From Siphonodentalium dalli (lineage: Eukaryota > Mollusca > Scaphopoda > Gadilida > Siphonodentaliidae): DNA of 64,000 nt. The DNA lies in NCBI GenBank assembly GCA_032622095.1, contig CP136065.1, forward strand, positions 244,155,474 to 244,219,473, written 5' to 3'. This document shows, one piece after another, positions 52,561 to 64,000 of the stretch; position 1 is the stretch's first letter; each line of letters opens with the position of its first letter. A program made the translations under genes and the position numbers. The notes under the pieces are model-generated. The model had not been told where the DNA came from, ran no database searches, and was given only the letters and a program-made list of their open reading frames with translations.

Positions 52561-54439
52561 CCTTTCTCAAAAGTTACGAACGATTAATAGAATACCAGCA
52601 TCGAATGAAAACACCACCCATACATAACATGATCATGAAGAAAATGGTAAAACTGACCAAACACGGATATAATAATGAATGGGCTGTAGATTCAGACAAC
52701 GATTAAATTTCAATAAACTTCATCAACATGATATTCTCGTTTTCGTTATATATCTATAAGCGGGGAGAGAGTGAGTGGAGTTTAACGTGATAAACTGTTA
52801 ACGTAAGGTTGATAAAATTCTATTCATAACAACAACATCAAAGTAACTTCTATGATTGAGTGTATGATCACATGACCCGTACGTGTTAACAACATATCAC
52901 GTTATACAAATAATGATGTTATAAGTGTACACACACGCAGACCTTGATGTTATATGAATAAACCACTCTGGTTATGAGCACAACACTAGGGAATTATAAT
53001 AGGCTTAGTAATTTTCGCTGTGAAATTCGTTCAGTATTATAACACCGCTCTACGACGTTGTCATCCCGAGGTTGGCATTATGAAAAATGACTCGCTGACA
53101 CATCATCCGAGTAACTTCCCTAAAACAGGGTGGGGCGGGGGTCCTCGCCCCTTTTTTTACCAACGCTTTTTAAAATAACCGACTAACGATTCTCGTTCTA
53201 AGTACAATAACTCTATAAACGTACACTCTTCCAATAGTTCGCGATAATGCACGTGTGTCATTTATGTTGAAAGATGAATAAAGAGTGTTGCTTTACTATG
53301 AGGTAGTACTCCTTATTTGGATGTCTTGTGCTCCGACACGTACACATTGTACAATATATACGCGCATGAATAGGTGCGGGTAAGAGATGTGAGATGGGAA
53401 GGTGGTTGGGGGTAGGGGAGGAGGGGTTGCTGGGGGGAGGGGAGTATTATGACGTAGGTCTGCGACAAACATTGAGTGGAAAATATCTTGTCAAACAAAA
53501 GATGTTTTACCACGATAGAACCCAGAGAGATATTATTATTGAAAAGATAATCGATTATACATGTATTTATTGGTGATGACATAATTCAAGTTCACATATG
53601 GTAAGATATACAATATTTAAAGTGTTCATTTTTTAATCCCAGTTGACAGAATCAGACATTTCTTCGGATGAATACGCACTATCCAGTAGGTAGGAATATT
53701 CATCTGTTACTCAAAATACAGTAAGATGTATGTGTGTCTGAATCTTTACGCAAATAATTCGGTTAAGCCGTCTTAAGCTGAGATTATTCGGTTGATGTGT
53801 CAAACATTTAATAGTTGATCGTGATTATTTTCAGTAAGATGTATGCCTGTCTGAATCTTTAAGCAAATAATTTGGTTAAGCCATCTTAAGATGAGATTAT
53901 TTAGTTGATGTGTCAGACATTTAATAGTCGGCCGAGATATAAAAAAAAGCAACTTCACGCGATGAACCAACTTGTTAGTCAACAATATACACATGACGCT
54001 CTGGCGACCTGCTCTATGAATAATTTGGTTAAGCCGTCTTAAGCTGAGATTATTTAGTTGATGTGTCAGACACGCAATAGTCGGCCGAGATATAAAAAAT
54101 AAAAAATTCACCAAAAATATAAACACACCAACATGACGCTCTGGCGACCTGCTCTATCGAAAATATACTTACGCCCATTTTTATCAACGATTCTCAAATA
54201 TATAGTACTATAGTACTAACATACTCAAAATACACTTACCTTACGCCCAGTTTTACGATTGAAGTCAACGAGTGGCTCTATCTTCTCATATCCTATGATT
54301 TTTCTTGCATTTTCGTAATCAACTGCATGGTGTCAGTCTAGCTGGGTAAACATCACTGGTATGGCCTGCAGGCTTTCAATTCAGTGAATTTGGCCGAAAT
54401 GTTAACACTGCCGCCTCACTGCAAAAAAATATTTCCTAT

Positions 54440-54790
54440 AAACGCGTTTAATTAAAAACACATGAGAGACACACTTATAAGACATGTGGTCTGTTTTAGT
54501 AAAAACACACGTGTTTTATAATTGAAGTGTTTATATAAAAACATGTCACAGTGTTTTATAATAAGCACTCCATCCAATTATAAATAAACACCAGTGTTTA
54601 TATAAAACACGTCAGTGTTTTAAAATCAACACTCTATCCGATTATGAATAAACACTAGTGTTTATATTAAAACGTCATAGCGTTTTATAATAAACAAACA
54701 ACGTGTTGATTTTCCAGACACACTTTATAAACACTATGACGTGTTTATTATTATGAAAATAAAACACCCGATGTGTTTATAAATATTTTA
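54440..54790. repeat. Array of AAACACTAGTGTTT-like palindromes
   Basis: Units of about 65-75 bp share 'cagtgttttataataa..cactc.atcc.attat.aataaacac.agtgtttatataaaa', with at least three copies. Related sequence recurs at 63405-63540. Both have the ACATGT/ACACGT and AAACAC words in alternating orientation. Confidence 0.65.
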
Positions 54791-55563
54791 TTCTCAAAAA
54801 CAAATTTCGGTACAATTCAACAAATTGTTCAACATCAACTTCAAAATGTTCATTGGTTAAAGGGACACTTTGATTATTGCCACATAACCAAGATACGGGC
54901 CCCGTTGGTTCAGAGTGCCCGGATGAAGATAATTAATCGAGTGTGCTTCTCACAGTACGAGCTAACTGCATGGCCTCCTATAGCGTGATACCGGAGTACG
55001 CTGTGTATATGTCTCTTTGGAAAGCAGACGAAATTCCTAAACGATGTACATCTGTTAGGAATTTCGTGGGCTTTTCAAAGAGACAGGCTATTTGACCATG
55101 CGTTTGTCACAACATACCTGTTTCTTGCGTGCATGCATAATTCGTGTTTTATTGATAGTAATGATGAAAAGAGTAACGGCTTGTATTAATCGAATAATAT
55201 AAATGAAGTTAGTTTGCCGTATCGTAATCAGGATGGACTTTATTTTACCCACGGACTGTTCATTCTTGAAAGAGCAGCCTTTACTCGTATAGTAAAACTC
55301 GAAAGTATGCTTTCAAGATTCATATCAAGGCGACGTCCAGTCGCGGGATGTTGGTCAGTTTCTGTGCCGAGGCCAGGGGCGTACACTAGCGATGGCGGGG
55401 TTGTTGATGGGGTGTCACGCGTGCAAATATATACATGTAGTGACATTAGCACTAACCTTTACTAATAAAAATAAATTGAGTTCGTGTGTCTGTCCGGAAA
55501 AAGGCGACAAAACGACTTACCCCTCTGAACATGTGTACATAGGGTCATACCATGCACGTAACC

Positions 55564-57480
55564 CGGGGATTAATTAAGGGCGCTAATAATGTTTATGACT
55601 TTGGCTATTTATAGGCGATCAAACTGAGGGGTAGATCGGCAGATTAAAAAAAAAATCGAAATTGTTTTTGAATTTGGGAATAGATTTTTACAACTTGTTT
55701 TGCTTCATCCTATTTTATGGATGTTAGTGTTGAAGACTATTATAATATTTAAGGAAGGGGCAGTCCTGTCAACAAATTTGGTATTTTGAAAAACATTTGA
55801 TTTTGAAGCCATTTTCACCAAGCTTGGTGTTATTTCTTTAAAATGGGGAATTTGACCCTAAAAATAATATAATAAAAAAAAAATTCCCGGACCCCTGTGT
55901 CTTATATATATGTACTTTTAGTATTATGACCAATTTGTGCCAGGGGCCAGTGGTTGTACTATTCATGTGTGTTTCCGAATACGTTGTTCGAATAAATAGG
56001 ATTATCAGGATGAGACATGAGAAGCTGCATAATTTGATAAATAAAACGCTATTTCAGAATGCATTTTCCGAACATAAGTACGTCCGTCGACAATTTCCAT
56101 TGGCACAGGCTACAGGTTGTAACTTTAGTCGGATCATTATGAAATTAGGCATGCCTGTTGGAATTGGTAACATATAGATTGGGAACGAGTCATTTTGTGG
56201 GCCAGTCGACAAAAAACTTGCATCATATATCTCAAATTTCAATATATAGTATACGGGCTAGATGCCGCCACCGAAAGCGACAAACTGTGCGATATTAGCG
56301 CATGTTTCGGCGCGCCGAAAGCGACAAAAAGTGCGCCGTAACAACGCACATTTTGTCGCTTTCGGTGACGGCATCTAGCCCGTATACTATATATAGATTG
56401 AAATTTGAGATATATGTTTCATAATGGCGCCGGGAGCGCCATTATGAAATGGCCCTAATAGTATTCCATACAATTGATATTCCAACCAGGGGATTAAGGG
56501 CGCTGATAATGTTTATAACTTTTGCTATATATAGGCGATCAAACGGACAGATTTTAAAAAAATCGATAATTTTTTTTAATTTGGGAATGGATTTTTAAAA
56601 CTTGTTTTGCTTTATCCCATTTTATGGATGTTAGTTTAAAGACTATTATAATATTTAAGGAAGGGGCAGTCCTGTCAACACATTTGGTATTTTGAAAAAA
56701 TTGTGATTTTGAAGCCATTTTCACCAAGCTTGGTGTTATTTCTTTAAAGTGGGGAATGTGACCCTAAAAATAATATAATAAAAACAAATTCCGGACCCCC
56801 AGCGACCCCTGTGTCTGATATATATGTACTTTTAGTATTATGACCATTTTGTGCCAGGGACCGGTTGTTGTACTATTCATGTGTGTTTCCGAATACTTTG
56901 TTCGAATAAATAGGATTATCATGATTTATGGCTGAGACATGAGAAGCTGCATAATTTGATATGTAAGACGATATTTCAGCTCGCATTTTAGCTCAAGCTG
57001 CTGTATATGAAAATTCAAGTTGAGATATTGCCAATTTGCCATGGTTTGGTATACCCATCGCCAATCACTGTGGTTTCCGAACATAAGTACGTCCGTCGAC
57101 AATTTCCATTGGCATAGGCTACAGGTTGTAACTTTGGTCGGATCATTGTGAAATTTGTCATGACTGTTGACATTGGTAACATGCAGATTGGGAACGAGTC
57201 ATTTTGTGGGCCAGTCGGCAAAAACATGCATCATATATCTCAAATTTCAATCTATATAGTATACGGGCTAGATGCCGCCATGCATCGAAAGCGTCAACAT
57301 GTGCGATATATTAGCGCATGTTTCGGCGCGCCGAAAGCGACAAAAAGTGCACCGTAACGACGCACATTTTGTCGCGTTCGGCGCGTTACTAATGCCACAC
57401 TTTTTGTCGCTTTCGGCGCGCACCGAAAGCGCTATTAGATAGTGGCCATAATAGTATTCCATACAATTGATATTCTAATG
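55564..57480. repeat. Tandem duplication of a ~925-bp segment containing a foldback
   Basis: Copy A starts at 55564 and copy B at 56489; both begin GGGGATTAA...AAGGGCGCT and run to 'agtattccatacaattgatattc'. They differ by many substitutions and small indels, so the event is old or the family is dispersed. Copy A carries a long palindrome (56225-56414); the equivalent in copy B (57230-57440) is rearranged. Confidence 0.8.
56225..56414. mobile_element. 190-bp foldback (palindromic) element
   Basis: Arms begin ATATATCTCAAATTTCAAT and pair over about 75 bp each, including TATACGGGCTAGATGCCG and CCGAAAGCGACAAA. The centre has alternating GAAAGCGACAAAAAGTGCG/CGCACATTTTGTCGCTTTC. A related but incomplete copy is at 57230-57440. 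Confidence 0.75.
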
Positions 57481-60400
57481 CAATTATTATGCTGATCGCC
57501 TCATCGTTCTTTGTGTCTGGCGAATTACAATTCATGCTAATGGCAGACATTTGTATATGGCGCTATCACAACGATCATGACATTTGGACTCGAATCAAAT
57601 ATTTTTTACCCCCGAAGTCAAGGAAATAGTAATTTGCGACCGTTAATTCGGATTGAGTACCTTTAAGATCTAACAGCAACCATATCTCAACCACACTACA
57701 ATATGGGACTAATATATGTTATACATGTATCAGTCCCAGCTACAATCAGTGAACCTGATGAATAATTTTAACAGCATCTGAAAATGAAAGAAACATCCCA
57801 CACCTTGTCTACGATATAATGCAAGCCATAATTGTAAATCAATCAGCTCTGTGTGTACCGGTATACATGTATATGTACACATATTGGACCCACATGAATT
57901 GCTATATTCTCCATATATTAATTGAAAACGAGCGCACCACTTTAACAAACTCATTATTGAGTATTATATCAATAGCGATGTGTCATTTTAAATTTATACT
58001 CCTTTTAACATCAGTAGGCCTACACAATCATTCGTTGCATAACTTTCATTAAATTTTCCTAGTACTGAATATAAACAGTACTGGTGCAATAACACTAGCA
58101 GTACTGGAACCGACCATACTGTATGTGTCTGGCTGGCCTGTTTATTACCTTTTTAATTTGTTCTGATACATCAGGTACTTATAATAAGATGACAGTTCAT
58201 TCAGACAACATATTCTAAGTTGCCTAATAATAGAGACAAACTAATAATAGTGATGATGGAATTTTTTAGCTAACATTAATAATAGTAACCACAGTAATTT
58301 CACTCTATGTCTCTTAGTGATCTGATCATGGGAAGTGTTCTCCAATATAATAACAGTGTTGACACTATCATATTATTGACACTATTATTGCACATGAGAT
58401 TACCGTTACTAGTACATATATATGCTAATATGGGTAGGTCATTAACAAGTCTGGCTCTTCTTGAATTCAACTATCATAGTGATATTCAACTACAAGTATT
58501 ATAGCTTAGTTGTACTACCATACACAATGTATACTGGTACGGTATATACGTAAACTCCAGGTTTTCTCTGTTGTTACTAAAACTTCATGGAATCATCTCA
58601 CTTCGTAATGCACAACCACATTAAAATGTACATGTATATAACACTATAATTTTAACAGGGCAAATGAGAAGGCATCAGATTCCAATATAAAAAGAATTCT
58701 ACAGCTTATTGCAGGAGATCTGTTTATTTCATAATCATTATGGCAGAAGTACATGTGCGTGTATGCCATTTGAATGACATTATAAATAACTTCTCACCAA
58801 GATGATTTATATATTTTAACTACTAGTACAAGTAAATCAGTTAAATAATCAAAAATGCCAGCACCGATATATATACTGTACTACATGTAGTAGGTACCGT
58901 ACATGATATATTTTCAGCACTTCATAATAGTTGAATATATACGGTACATGTACATGTACCGGTACCTGTATACTTAAAACAATGGAATTCAAGTTGTGTC
59001 AGACCTGTTGTTTGGCATAAACAATGTACCAGTAAGTGATTTTGGTGATCACTGTTAGTCATTGATTTTGATAACATAAGTTCATGATTTTTACAAAATA
59101 ATTTTAATGAATCAAAACCATGTGCAGCCGCATGTGTAACATGTAACTGTCTTTGTCCATTAGTCATTATCCAAGTCTGGTTTAGTCTTGATCTAGTGAT
59201 CAAATGCGGAATGTTACTAGTATGTACCGGTAACTTATTATCATGATCCCGGAGTCTGATGAATTATAATCCATTTCACAGCATTGTCCATGTCTGCATG
59301 TTTCATGACATGTTTGGTAAACATCCTCACTCGATTCACTGACACTGGTGAGTTGTGCCATTACCAGTCTGATTCTCCATATCATATTCTACCCTTCACA
59401 AGTTCACACACATGTAGCTACTGTACTTCTAATCAGTCTAATGTACTATTCAGAATGATAGAATCTGAATGAACATTCAATGACCTTTTACGGCATCAGC
59501 GTTGACTGCATTTCAGTGTTGACTGCATTTCAGCATTGAAGGGCTGATGAGTCCAGAATAGAACTATAATCATCATATTTTGCAATAATCATTACATTGT
59601 TTGCATTCTTCCATTGTCAATCAGTGCTATTCACTTATTCGAGTCAATGTCCATGATAATAACAGTTGAATATGGCATAGCCTGATCTGCCACACTCAGT
59701 GACTCACCCATAGTGTCTGTGACCAGTCCAGTGTTAGTTCAGTCATGAACGTAGTGCGTATATCCTTCTACACTGGAAGCAGCAATCTGCGAAAGCGGTC
59801 ATGTTGACCAACTTCACCAAGTCCAGTGTGGCAGTGACAGTGTGGGATATTCGGATTGGTCCCGTCACTTCACATGATATTTTCTGATAATTAAGCGGTA
59901 TTTCTAACATCCAAACGGGTTAAAACAGTCTATATCTAATCCGTTGTGTACACGCAAGAATGAGGTACACATTTTCTGCGAATAATGTACGAAACAAGCA
60001 GATATGACAAATGAAAAAACTAACACATAAACAAATCGGAAATTCCACACCGGAAGTTCCGCATGCCCATTGAATTCGAATGTGCAGGGTGGCGAATACG
60101 GACTGTGGAATAACGTACTCTAACTCTGGGAACAATTTATCCCCAATTTCATGCATAAGAATGTTTAAACATTATCATAACATCTTCGACTTGTTTTAAT
60201 TTGTTTTCATGAAAAGGAATGATAAAAGGCACAATAAACATATCTAGAACGACAAATACATCCAAATTAGCCATTTCCCTGTCAAACTTCGAACAGGGAA
60301 GCGAGGTACAAAAATGTCTGAATCTGAGTACGAAAGTCGGAGTGTTACTCTATCGTACTGCAATAATCTCCAACCTATTATAATATAAAAAAGCTATGCA

Positions 60401-60770
60401 GGGGGATAACTCGGAAAAAAATTATTGTAGCGGAAAAAGTCTCATTGTAGCTCTTTAACTAGTGTTTCGATTGGTCGTCAATTTGATAAGAACACAAAAT
60501 GTTCTTAAACTCATGGAACTAGGTTGTTTCGAACTAGTTCGATGTGATCCTCATGCATGCGCATCCAAATAACTGGTCGACGTTGAATGAATGTATAATA
60601 TTATATACATTTAGAATTAAAGATGGATTTGTTCGCGGAGATTGAGATTTATGTTATATTTGACTATAATTATTATTAATTGTCATTTTTGAATCCACCT
60701 TGTTTCTTAACACTTTCATGACGGGAGCTGCGCTGTTGCAGCATTAAAGATCATGTGCCATTGATTCCCT
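57481..60770. other. Gene-free AT-rich stretch
   Basis: No exon with a recognisable peptide or paired splice sites was found. Scattered 'tacatgtacatg' and 'ggtaccg' words occur near 58900-58970. A 19-bp direct repeat (gttgactgcatttcag) lies at about 59500. Confidence 0.4.
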
Positions 60771-60776
60771 TACTTA

Positions 60777-60894
60777 TGCGAGTCTCTCACGGGGAGCATC
60801 GCATATATAAGCTAATGCATTGGCTTACAAGATCAATATTGATTGGCCAATGTATTATTGTGTATATGGCGAGGCTCTCTGTGGGAGACTCGCA
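60777..60894. mobile_element. 118-bp foldback element
   Basis: Left end TGCGAGTCTCTCACGGGGAG and right end (reverse complement) TGCGAGTCTCCCACAGAGAG pair with few mismatches, extending inward to CATTGG/CCAATG. MITE-like. Confidence 0.7.
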
Positions 60895-61391
60895 TATATA
60901 AGAGAATGCATTGGAATATGGTTTTCGCAAAACTTTTGGAAGCTCCAGTCATGGAATTAGGGTAAAAACCATAAATGACTCAAGTGTCGTATAATGGCAC
61001 GAGTCTTTGGTTTCTTGTAAATCCATATTATAATATTTAAAGTCAAGTGGTTTCTGATAAATCCATTGTGAGAATATTAAAAGTCACGTGGTTTCTTTTA
61101 ATCCAATGCTGTGAATTAAAAAATGTTCTGATAAATCATGTGTGTATAGTTTCTCATATAATCCAGTGATTCTTTGTGTGTAGTCAATGCCGTGCAGTTC
61201 CATATACTGTATATCTAGTTATACGTATATACCATATTGTATGTTGAAATTATGTGCTCCGTTAGTCCTCCATTTGTGTACACTTACTGCGTAATATCTC
61301 GCCAGTTCCTTAACTTTCCCGTCTCCTGTAATATTGCCGGGTCATTCCTAATCCTGTCAGTAATAATGATTTTAGAATAAAGGGTTTGAAA

Positions 61392-62661
61392 TAGGGATCT
61401 GCGAATCAGGGATTTTGCATCGATTCGAATCTCGATATCGAATCTCCTTCCTGATATCGACATCGAATCGAATCTCGAATCGAATCAGCTTGTGATTGAC
61501 ATTGTTTACCAGAGTGTATTTCGGTGTTTCAAGACAAAAAAACTGCAAAATTCACTAGATACTATATAACAATCTTGATCTACTTAAACATCCGTTGGAA
61601 CGTGTTTTTGTTTGTTTTGAAAATCATGACGTAGGCAAGTCAATATCAGTCTCATGAAGGGTTTGGGATATGTTGCATTGAACTTTATCAATGTGTCGTG
61701 CCGAACATGACACAAGAACTGTCAGCAAAACACAAGACAGTTCAATCAATGTATCACAAACCCAGTGGAATGGAAGTCACTTGTCTACATTATAATTAAT
61801 AAAGATAATAAAGATTTGACACAAGTTGACATGGGTACACCGTTCAGCTATACAATTGCTGTAGTCCGATACCAATGGTAGTTATCTGTTAAACTGTTCA
61901 TCCCACAATAGATCAAACACCTACATAACATTTTCACAGTAGTTGTCTTCACAGAAAGGGTCCCAGAAAACAGACACAAATTACAAGTGTTAAGTGTTAT
62001 CAACAAGATTCAACGGATCGAAACTTGGTGCAATGCGCTCGATTTCCCGGGAAATAGAAACAGCAAGTAGGTAATTTATAGGAATTATGCCAGCGGTAGT
62101 GGTATGCGAGCATTGTCTCAGATAACTGGTCGCATATATGATGACGTCCATTTAATAACGTAATAGACCGATTGTTCTAAGGTTTCCCACCGTTTCCGTT
62201 CATTCTGTTTTGTCGCTCATAACAGCGGCTAACATTGAATTTTATTCATATAATGTGAATTGGATATCTGAAGTTCTAAACATACGGTATTCAATTAAGT
62301 GTTCTGCATCTAGCGATCTCGCACAGTATAGACAATTTACATAGTGTCGATACAGTTTACAAATATATGCGGTGATTGATCACCGTCACGTGTTGCGAAC
62401 GAAGCACACAATTTGCATAATGCACGTCTATTCTGAGCGGCATACATTCAAAATTACCTATGTTGGCTAACTTGGCAACCTTGTGCTTCAATGTGTGTGA
62501 GTTCAGGACATTTGGCATGTGTTATTTAGACGAAAAAATGAGACTACATCAAAGTAACACCGATTCGAAAATATCCGAATCAGCGGATCGATTCGTGTCG
62601 ATCTCGAATCGGGTGCCAGATATCGACATCGAATCGAATCTCGAATATTCGCAGGTCGCTA
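61392..62661. mobile_element. Non-autonomous hAT element
   Basis: 1,270 bp, flanked by the exact 8-bp repeat 'gtttgaaa' (61384-61391 and 62662-62669). Termini are TAGGGATCTGCGAAT and, in reverse complement, TAGCGACCTGCGAAT. Subterminal repeats of ATCGAATCGAATCTCGA type occur at both ends. An 8-bp TSD with a TAG-starting TIR is typical of hAT. No transposase ORF is present. Confidence 0.82.
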
Positions 62662-62669
62662 GTTTGAAA

Positions 62670-63580
62670 CTTATGTGCCGCTTTAAATTTTGTTTTACCA
62701 CTGGTGAGACTCGCTCCCAAAACGGATTCTATATTCTTACAACTCAAAAAGATACACGCGTAACTGAGAGAGTTTAAGATTTAGATAGTGTCACCCTATC
62801 CATTTCAGATGACATGCACATATACAATATATCCTTTTCATTTCGATATAGATCGATTATATCTGCATTACTTCTTGCTAATACCATAGATATAAATTGA
62901 CCTCAATTTCACGATACCACAAAATCCAAAGAAGACTGTTATTCTATGAAGAATTTATTGAACATAGAGTTATAAACATCAGAGACAAATAGATACAGTA
63001 AACAGACACAATGCAGAGTGTGATTCAAATGAGGCTAAACTTAACTGGCTTTCCATGCGTGGTAACTTAGCACATATGTTATTCCACCCAAAAGTCACCG
63101 AATTATACCAAATCAATGGTATTGTATTACACCCAGCAGACTATTGATAGACAAATCACAGCATGATACATGTCGGGGAAGTCGCTCTGGCGTAGTCATA
63201 AACGGTCGTGTTTTCAGACATACATCAATATATAAAGCTGGCGTTTTATACCATACGCAACAAGTGCAATTAGCCATAAATATTTGTTTAAGAACATTTA
63301 TTACCACATATATTTATTTTAAAGTTAATTTGTAGTTGAATTAATAAATTGGACAATTGTATTCAGATTTTAAATTACAGTGCTGCACTGTCGAAGATAG
63401 TAATGCAACTGTTTAAAACATGTCGAGTGTTTTATTATAAACACTAGCGATTTCATGTTACAAATGAACACATGATCCGTATATTTATAAACACTACCAA
63501 TTTTAACAAAACATGTGACACGTTTATATATCTTCAAATTTTTAGCAGTATATGAGAAATCCTGCTCGACCCGGCTAGTA
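62670..63580. other. No gene recognised
   Basis: AT-rich. 63405-63540 holds copies of the AAACACTAG palindrome family seen at 54.4-54.8 kb. Nothing coding is supported. Confidence 0.4.
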
Positions 63581-63585
63581 CGTCA

Positions 63586-64000
63586 CTAGTCAGCATTTAG
63601 TTTTGCTTTGAGCAGGATTTTGAAGAAATCGTCCCGAATCTTGCGATGTATTTTGCTCTTGTACATCTTGCAGAACGGGAAGACATTGAAACTCTTTCTG
63701 CCACAATCGTCCAGATGGGCACTCAAAGGAATCTTCCCAATATAGCTTTCTCCGCATCCATCACACATTATACCAGTATATCAGATTTACTGTCTTGCAC
63801 GTCATATCGGCATTGGTGTATATCTTCACCGTTTTTAAGGGTAATAGTATTTCCTTCTATGATGTTCTGGCACGCTTTACATCTGGGATCGCCACATTTG
63901 TTTACTTTATATTCCTTAGATCTGTTTGTCATGAATTTAGCACCAGTGAGCGTGCGTTTTAGGTTCCTTGGTTGACTCTTACTGTGTAAAATGTCCGCTT
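63586..64000 (-). pseudogene. GIY-YIG endonuclease C-terminus, Penelope-like element relic (continues past window)
   Basis: On the - strand the window end reads 'NLKRTLTGAKFMTNRSKEY', a cysteine motif 'CGDPRCKACQ', then, after a frame break near 63770, 'CDGCGESYIGK' and 'FNVFPFCKMYKS', ending 'LLKAKLNAD' and stop (63586). A C-x(n)-C-x2-C linker, a 'C-x2-C-G-x-x-Y-I-G' strand and an 'F-P-F-x-K...L-N' end are known from the GIY-YIG region of Penelope-like retroelements and related proteins. A stop (TAA) interrupts the first frame before the YIG strand. The 5' portion, including any RT, is outside the window. Confidence 0.5.

Larger units (their letters stand above)
43326..54286. mobile_element. 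Polinton/Maverick-like element, non-autonomous
   Basis: A 10,961-bp element bounded by 2.7-kb inverted repeats that start AGAAGATAGAGCCACTCG and flanked by the exact 6-bp repeat 'catatc' (43320-43325 and 54287-54292). A 6-bp target duplication and AG at the TIR tips are hallmarks of Polintons. The interior - strand cluster (49.0-47.0 kb) holds a PC4-like protein, a Maverick-type conserved protein, a 107-aa protein and a C2H2 zinc-finger protein. No protein-primed polymerase, integrase, ATPase, protease or major capsid gene is recognised, so it appears non-autonomous or internally deleted. A Helitron-like element is inserted in the right TIR. Confidence 0.82.
49165..54286 (-). repeat. Right terminal inverted repeat, interrupted by a Helitron-like insertion
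   Basis: Reverse complement of 43326-46068, split by an insertion at 49515-51830. Outside the insertion the arms are very similar, differing by point changes and microsatellite length. The tip is followed by target duplication 'catatc' (54287-54292). Confidence 0.88.

Noticed and set aside
52319-52627. 102-aa G/N-rich then poly-V ORF
   Set aside because: Encoded by GGC/GGT and GTT microsatellites; the mirror copy in the other TIR has different lengths and frame. It is not a conserved protein.
62460-62777. 105-aa + strand ORF
   Set aside because: It crosses the right end and target duplication of the hAT element at 62661-62669, so it cannot be a conserved gene.

Overview
This is a eukaryotic, intron-containing, AT-rich genomic window. 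The exon families (DUF4806, PAN/apple-like, fibrinogen-related FReD, P2X7-type intracellular domain) and the repeat types (Helitron-like elements with 160-180 bp internal tandem repeats, a Polinton, PHD-bearing Gypsy DNA) suggest a marine invertebrate, probably a mollusc. That assignment is inference. No rRNA, tRNA, bacterial operon or CRISPR structure was seen.

Layout. (1) 1-4.8 kb: the 3' part of a spliced DUF4806-type host gene on the + strand, followed at 5.3-6.0 kb by a minisatellite with a 161-bp period. (2) 6.34-18.02 kb: one complete Ty3/Gypsy-like LTR retrotransposon on the - strand, 11,685 bp, with two 249-bp LTRs (2 differences) and 4-bp target duplications. It encodes Gag (RS-rich region, capsid-like region, CCHC knuckle), Pol (protease, RT, RNase H, integrase) and, unusually, a full C4HC3 PHD finger at the end of Pol plus a third ORF carrying a TatD-nuclease-like domain whose catalytic residues are largely replaced. 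Several frame breaks interrupt it. (3) 18.0-20.4 kb: gene-free DNA with a cluster of CCCAGCTGGG palindromes. (4) 20.4-23.8 kb: a tandem array of three related small intronless genes, each followed by the same 3' cassette with a hairpin that covaries between copies. (5) 24.1-24.5 kb: a short satellite built on GTACCAAAAAGT. (6) 25-33 kb: foldback elements, a P2X7-type pseudogene, a LINE relic and other dispersed repeats. (7) 33.6 and 42.7 kb: exons of secreted-type domains (signal peptide + PAN-like; FReD), perhaps one gene with a large repeat-filled intron.

(8) 43.33-54.29 kb: a Polinton/Maverick-like element, 10,961 bp, with a 6-bp target duplication (catatc) and 2.7-kb terminal inverted repeats starting AGAAGA. 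Its interior keeps a compact - strand cluster: a PC4/Sub1-like protein, a broken Maverick-type conserved protein, a 107-aa protein and a C2H2 zinc-finger protein with one stop. No polymerase, integrase, ATPase or major capsid gene was recognised, so it looks non-autonomous. One TIR arm is interrupted by a 2.3-kb Helitron-like (HINE) element with about seven 172-180 bp repeats; the other arm preserves the empty site. (9) 54.4-64 kb: more repeats, including a tandem duplication of about 925 bp containing a palindrome, a foldback element, a non-autonomous hAT element with an 8-bp TSD, and at the window end a broken GIY-YIG-type C-terminus like that of Penelope-like elements.

Most coding capacity here belongs to mobile elements. 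Domain identifications were made by eye from motifs and need profile searches; boundaries supported by terminal repeats and target duplications are the firmest calls.
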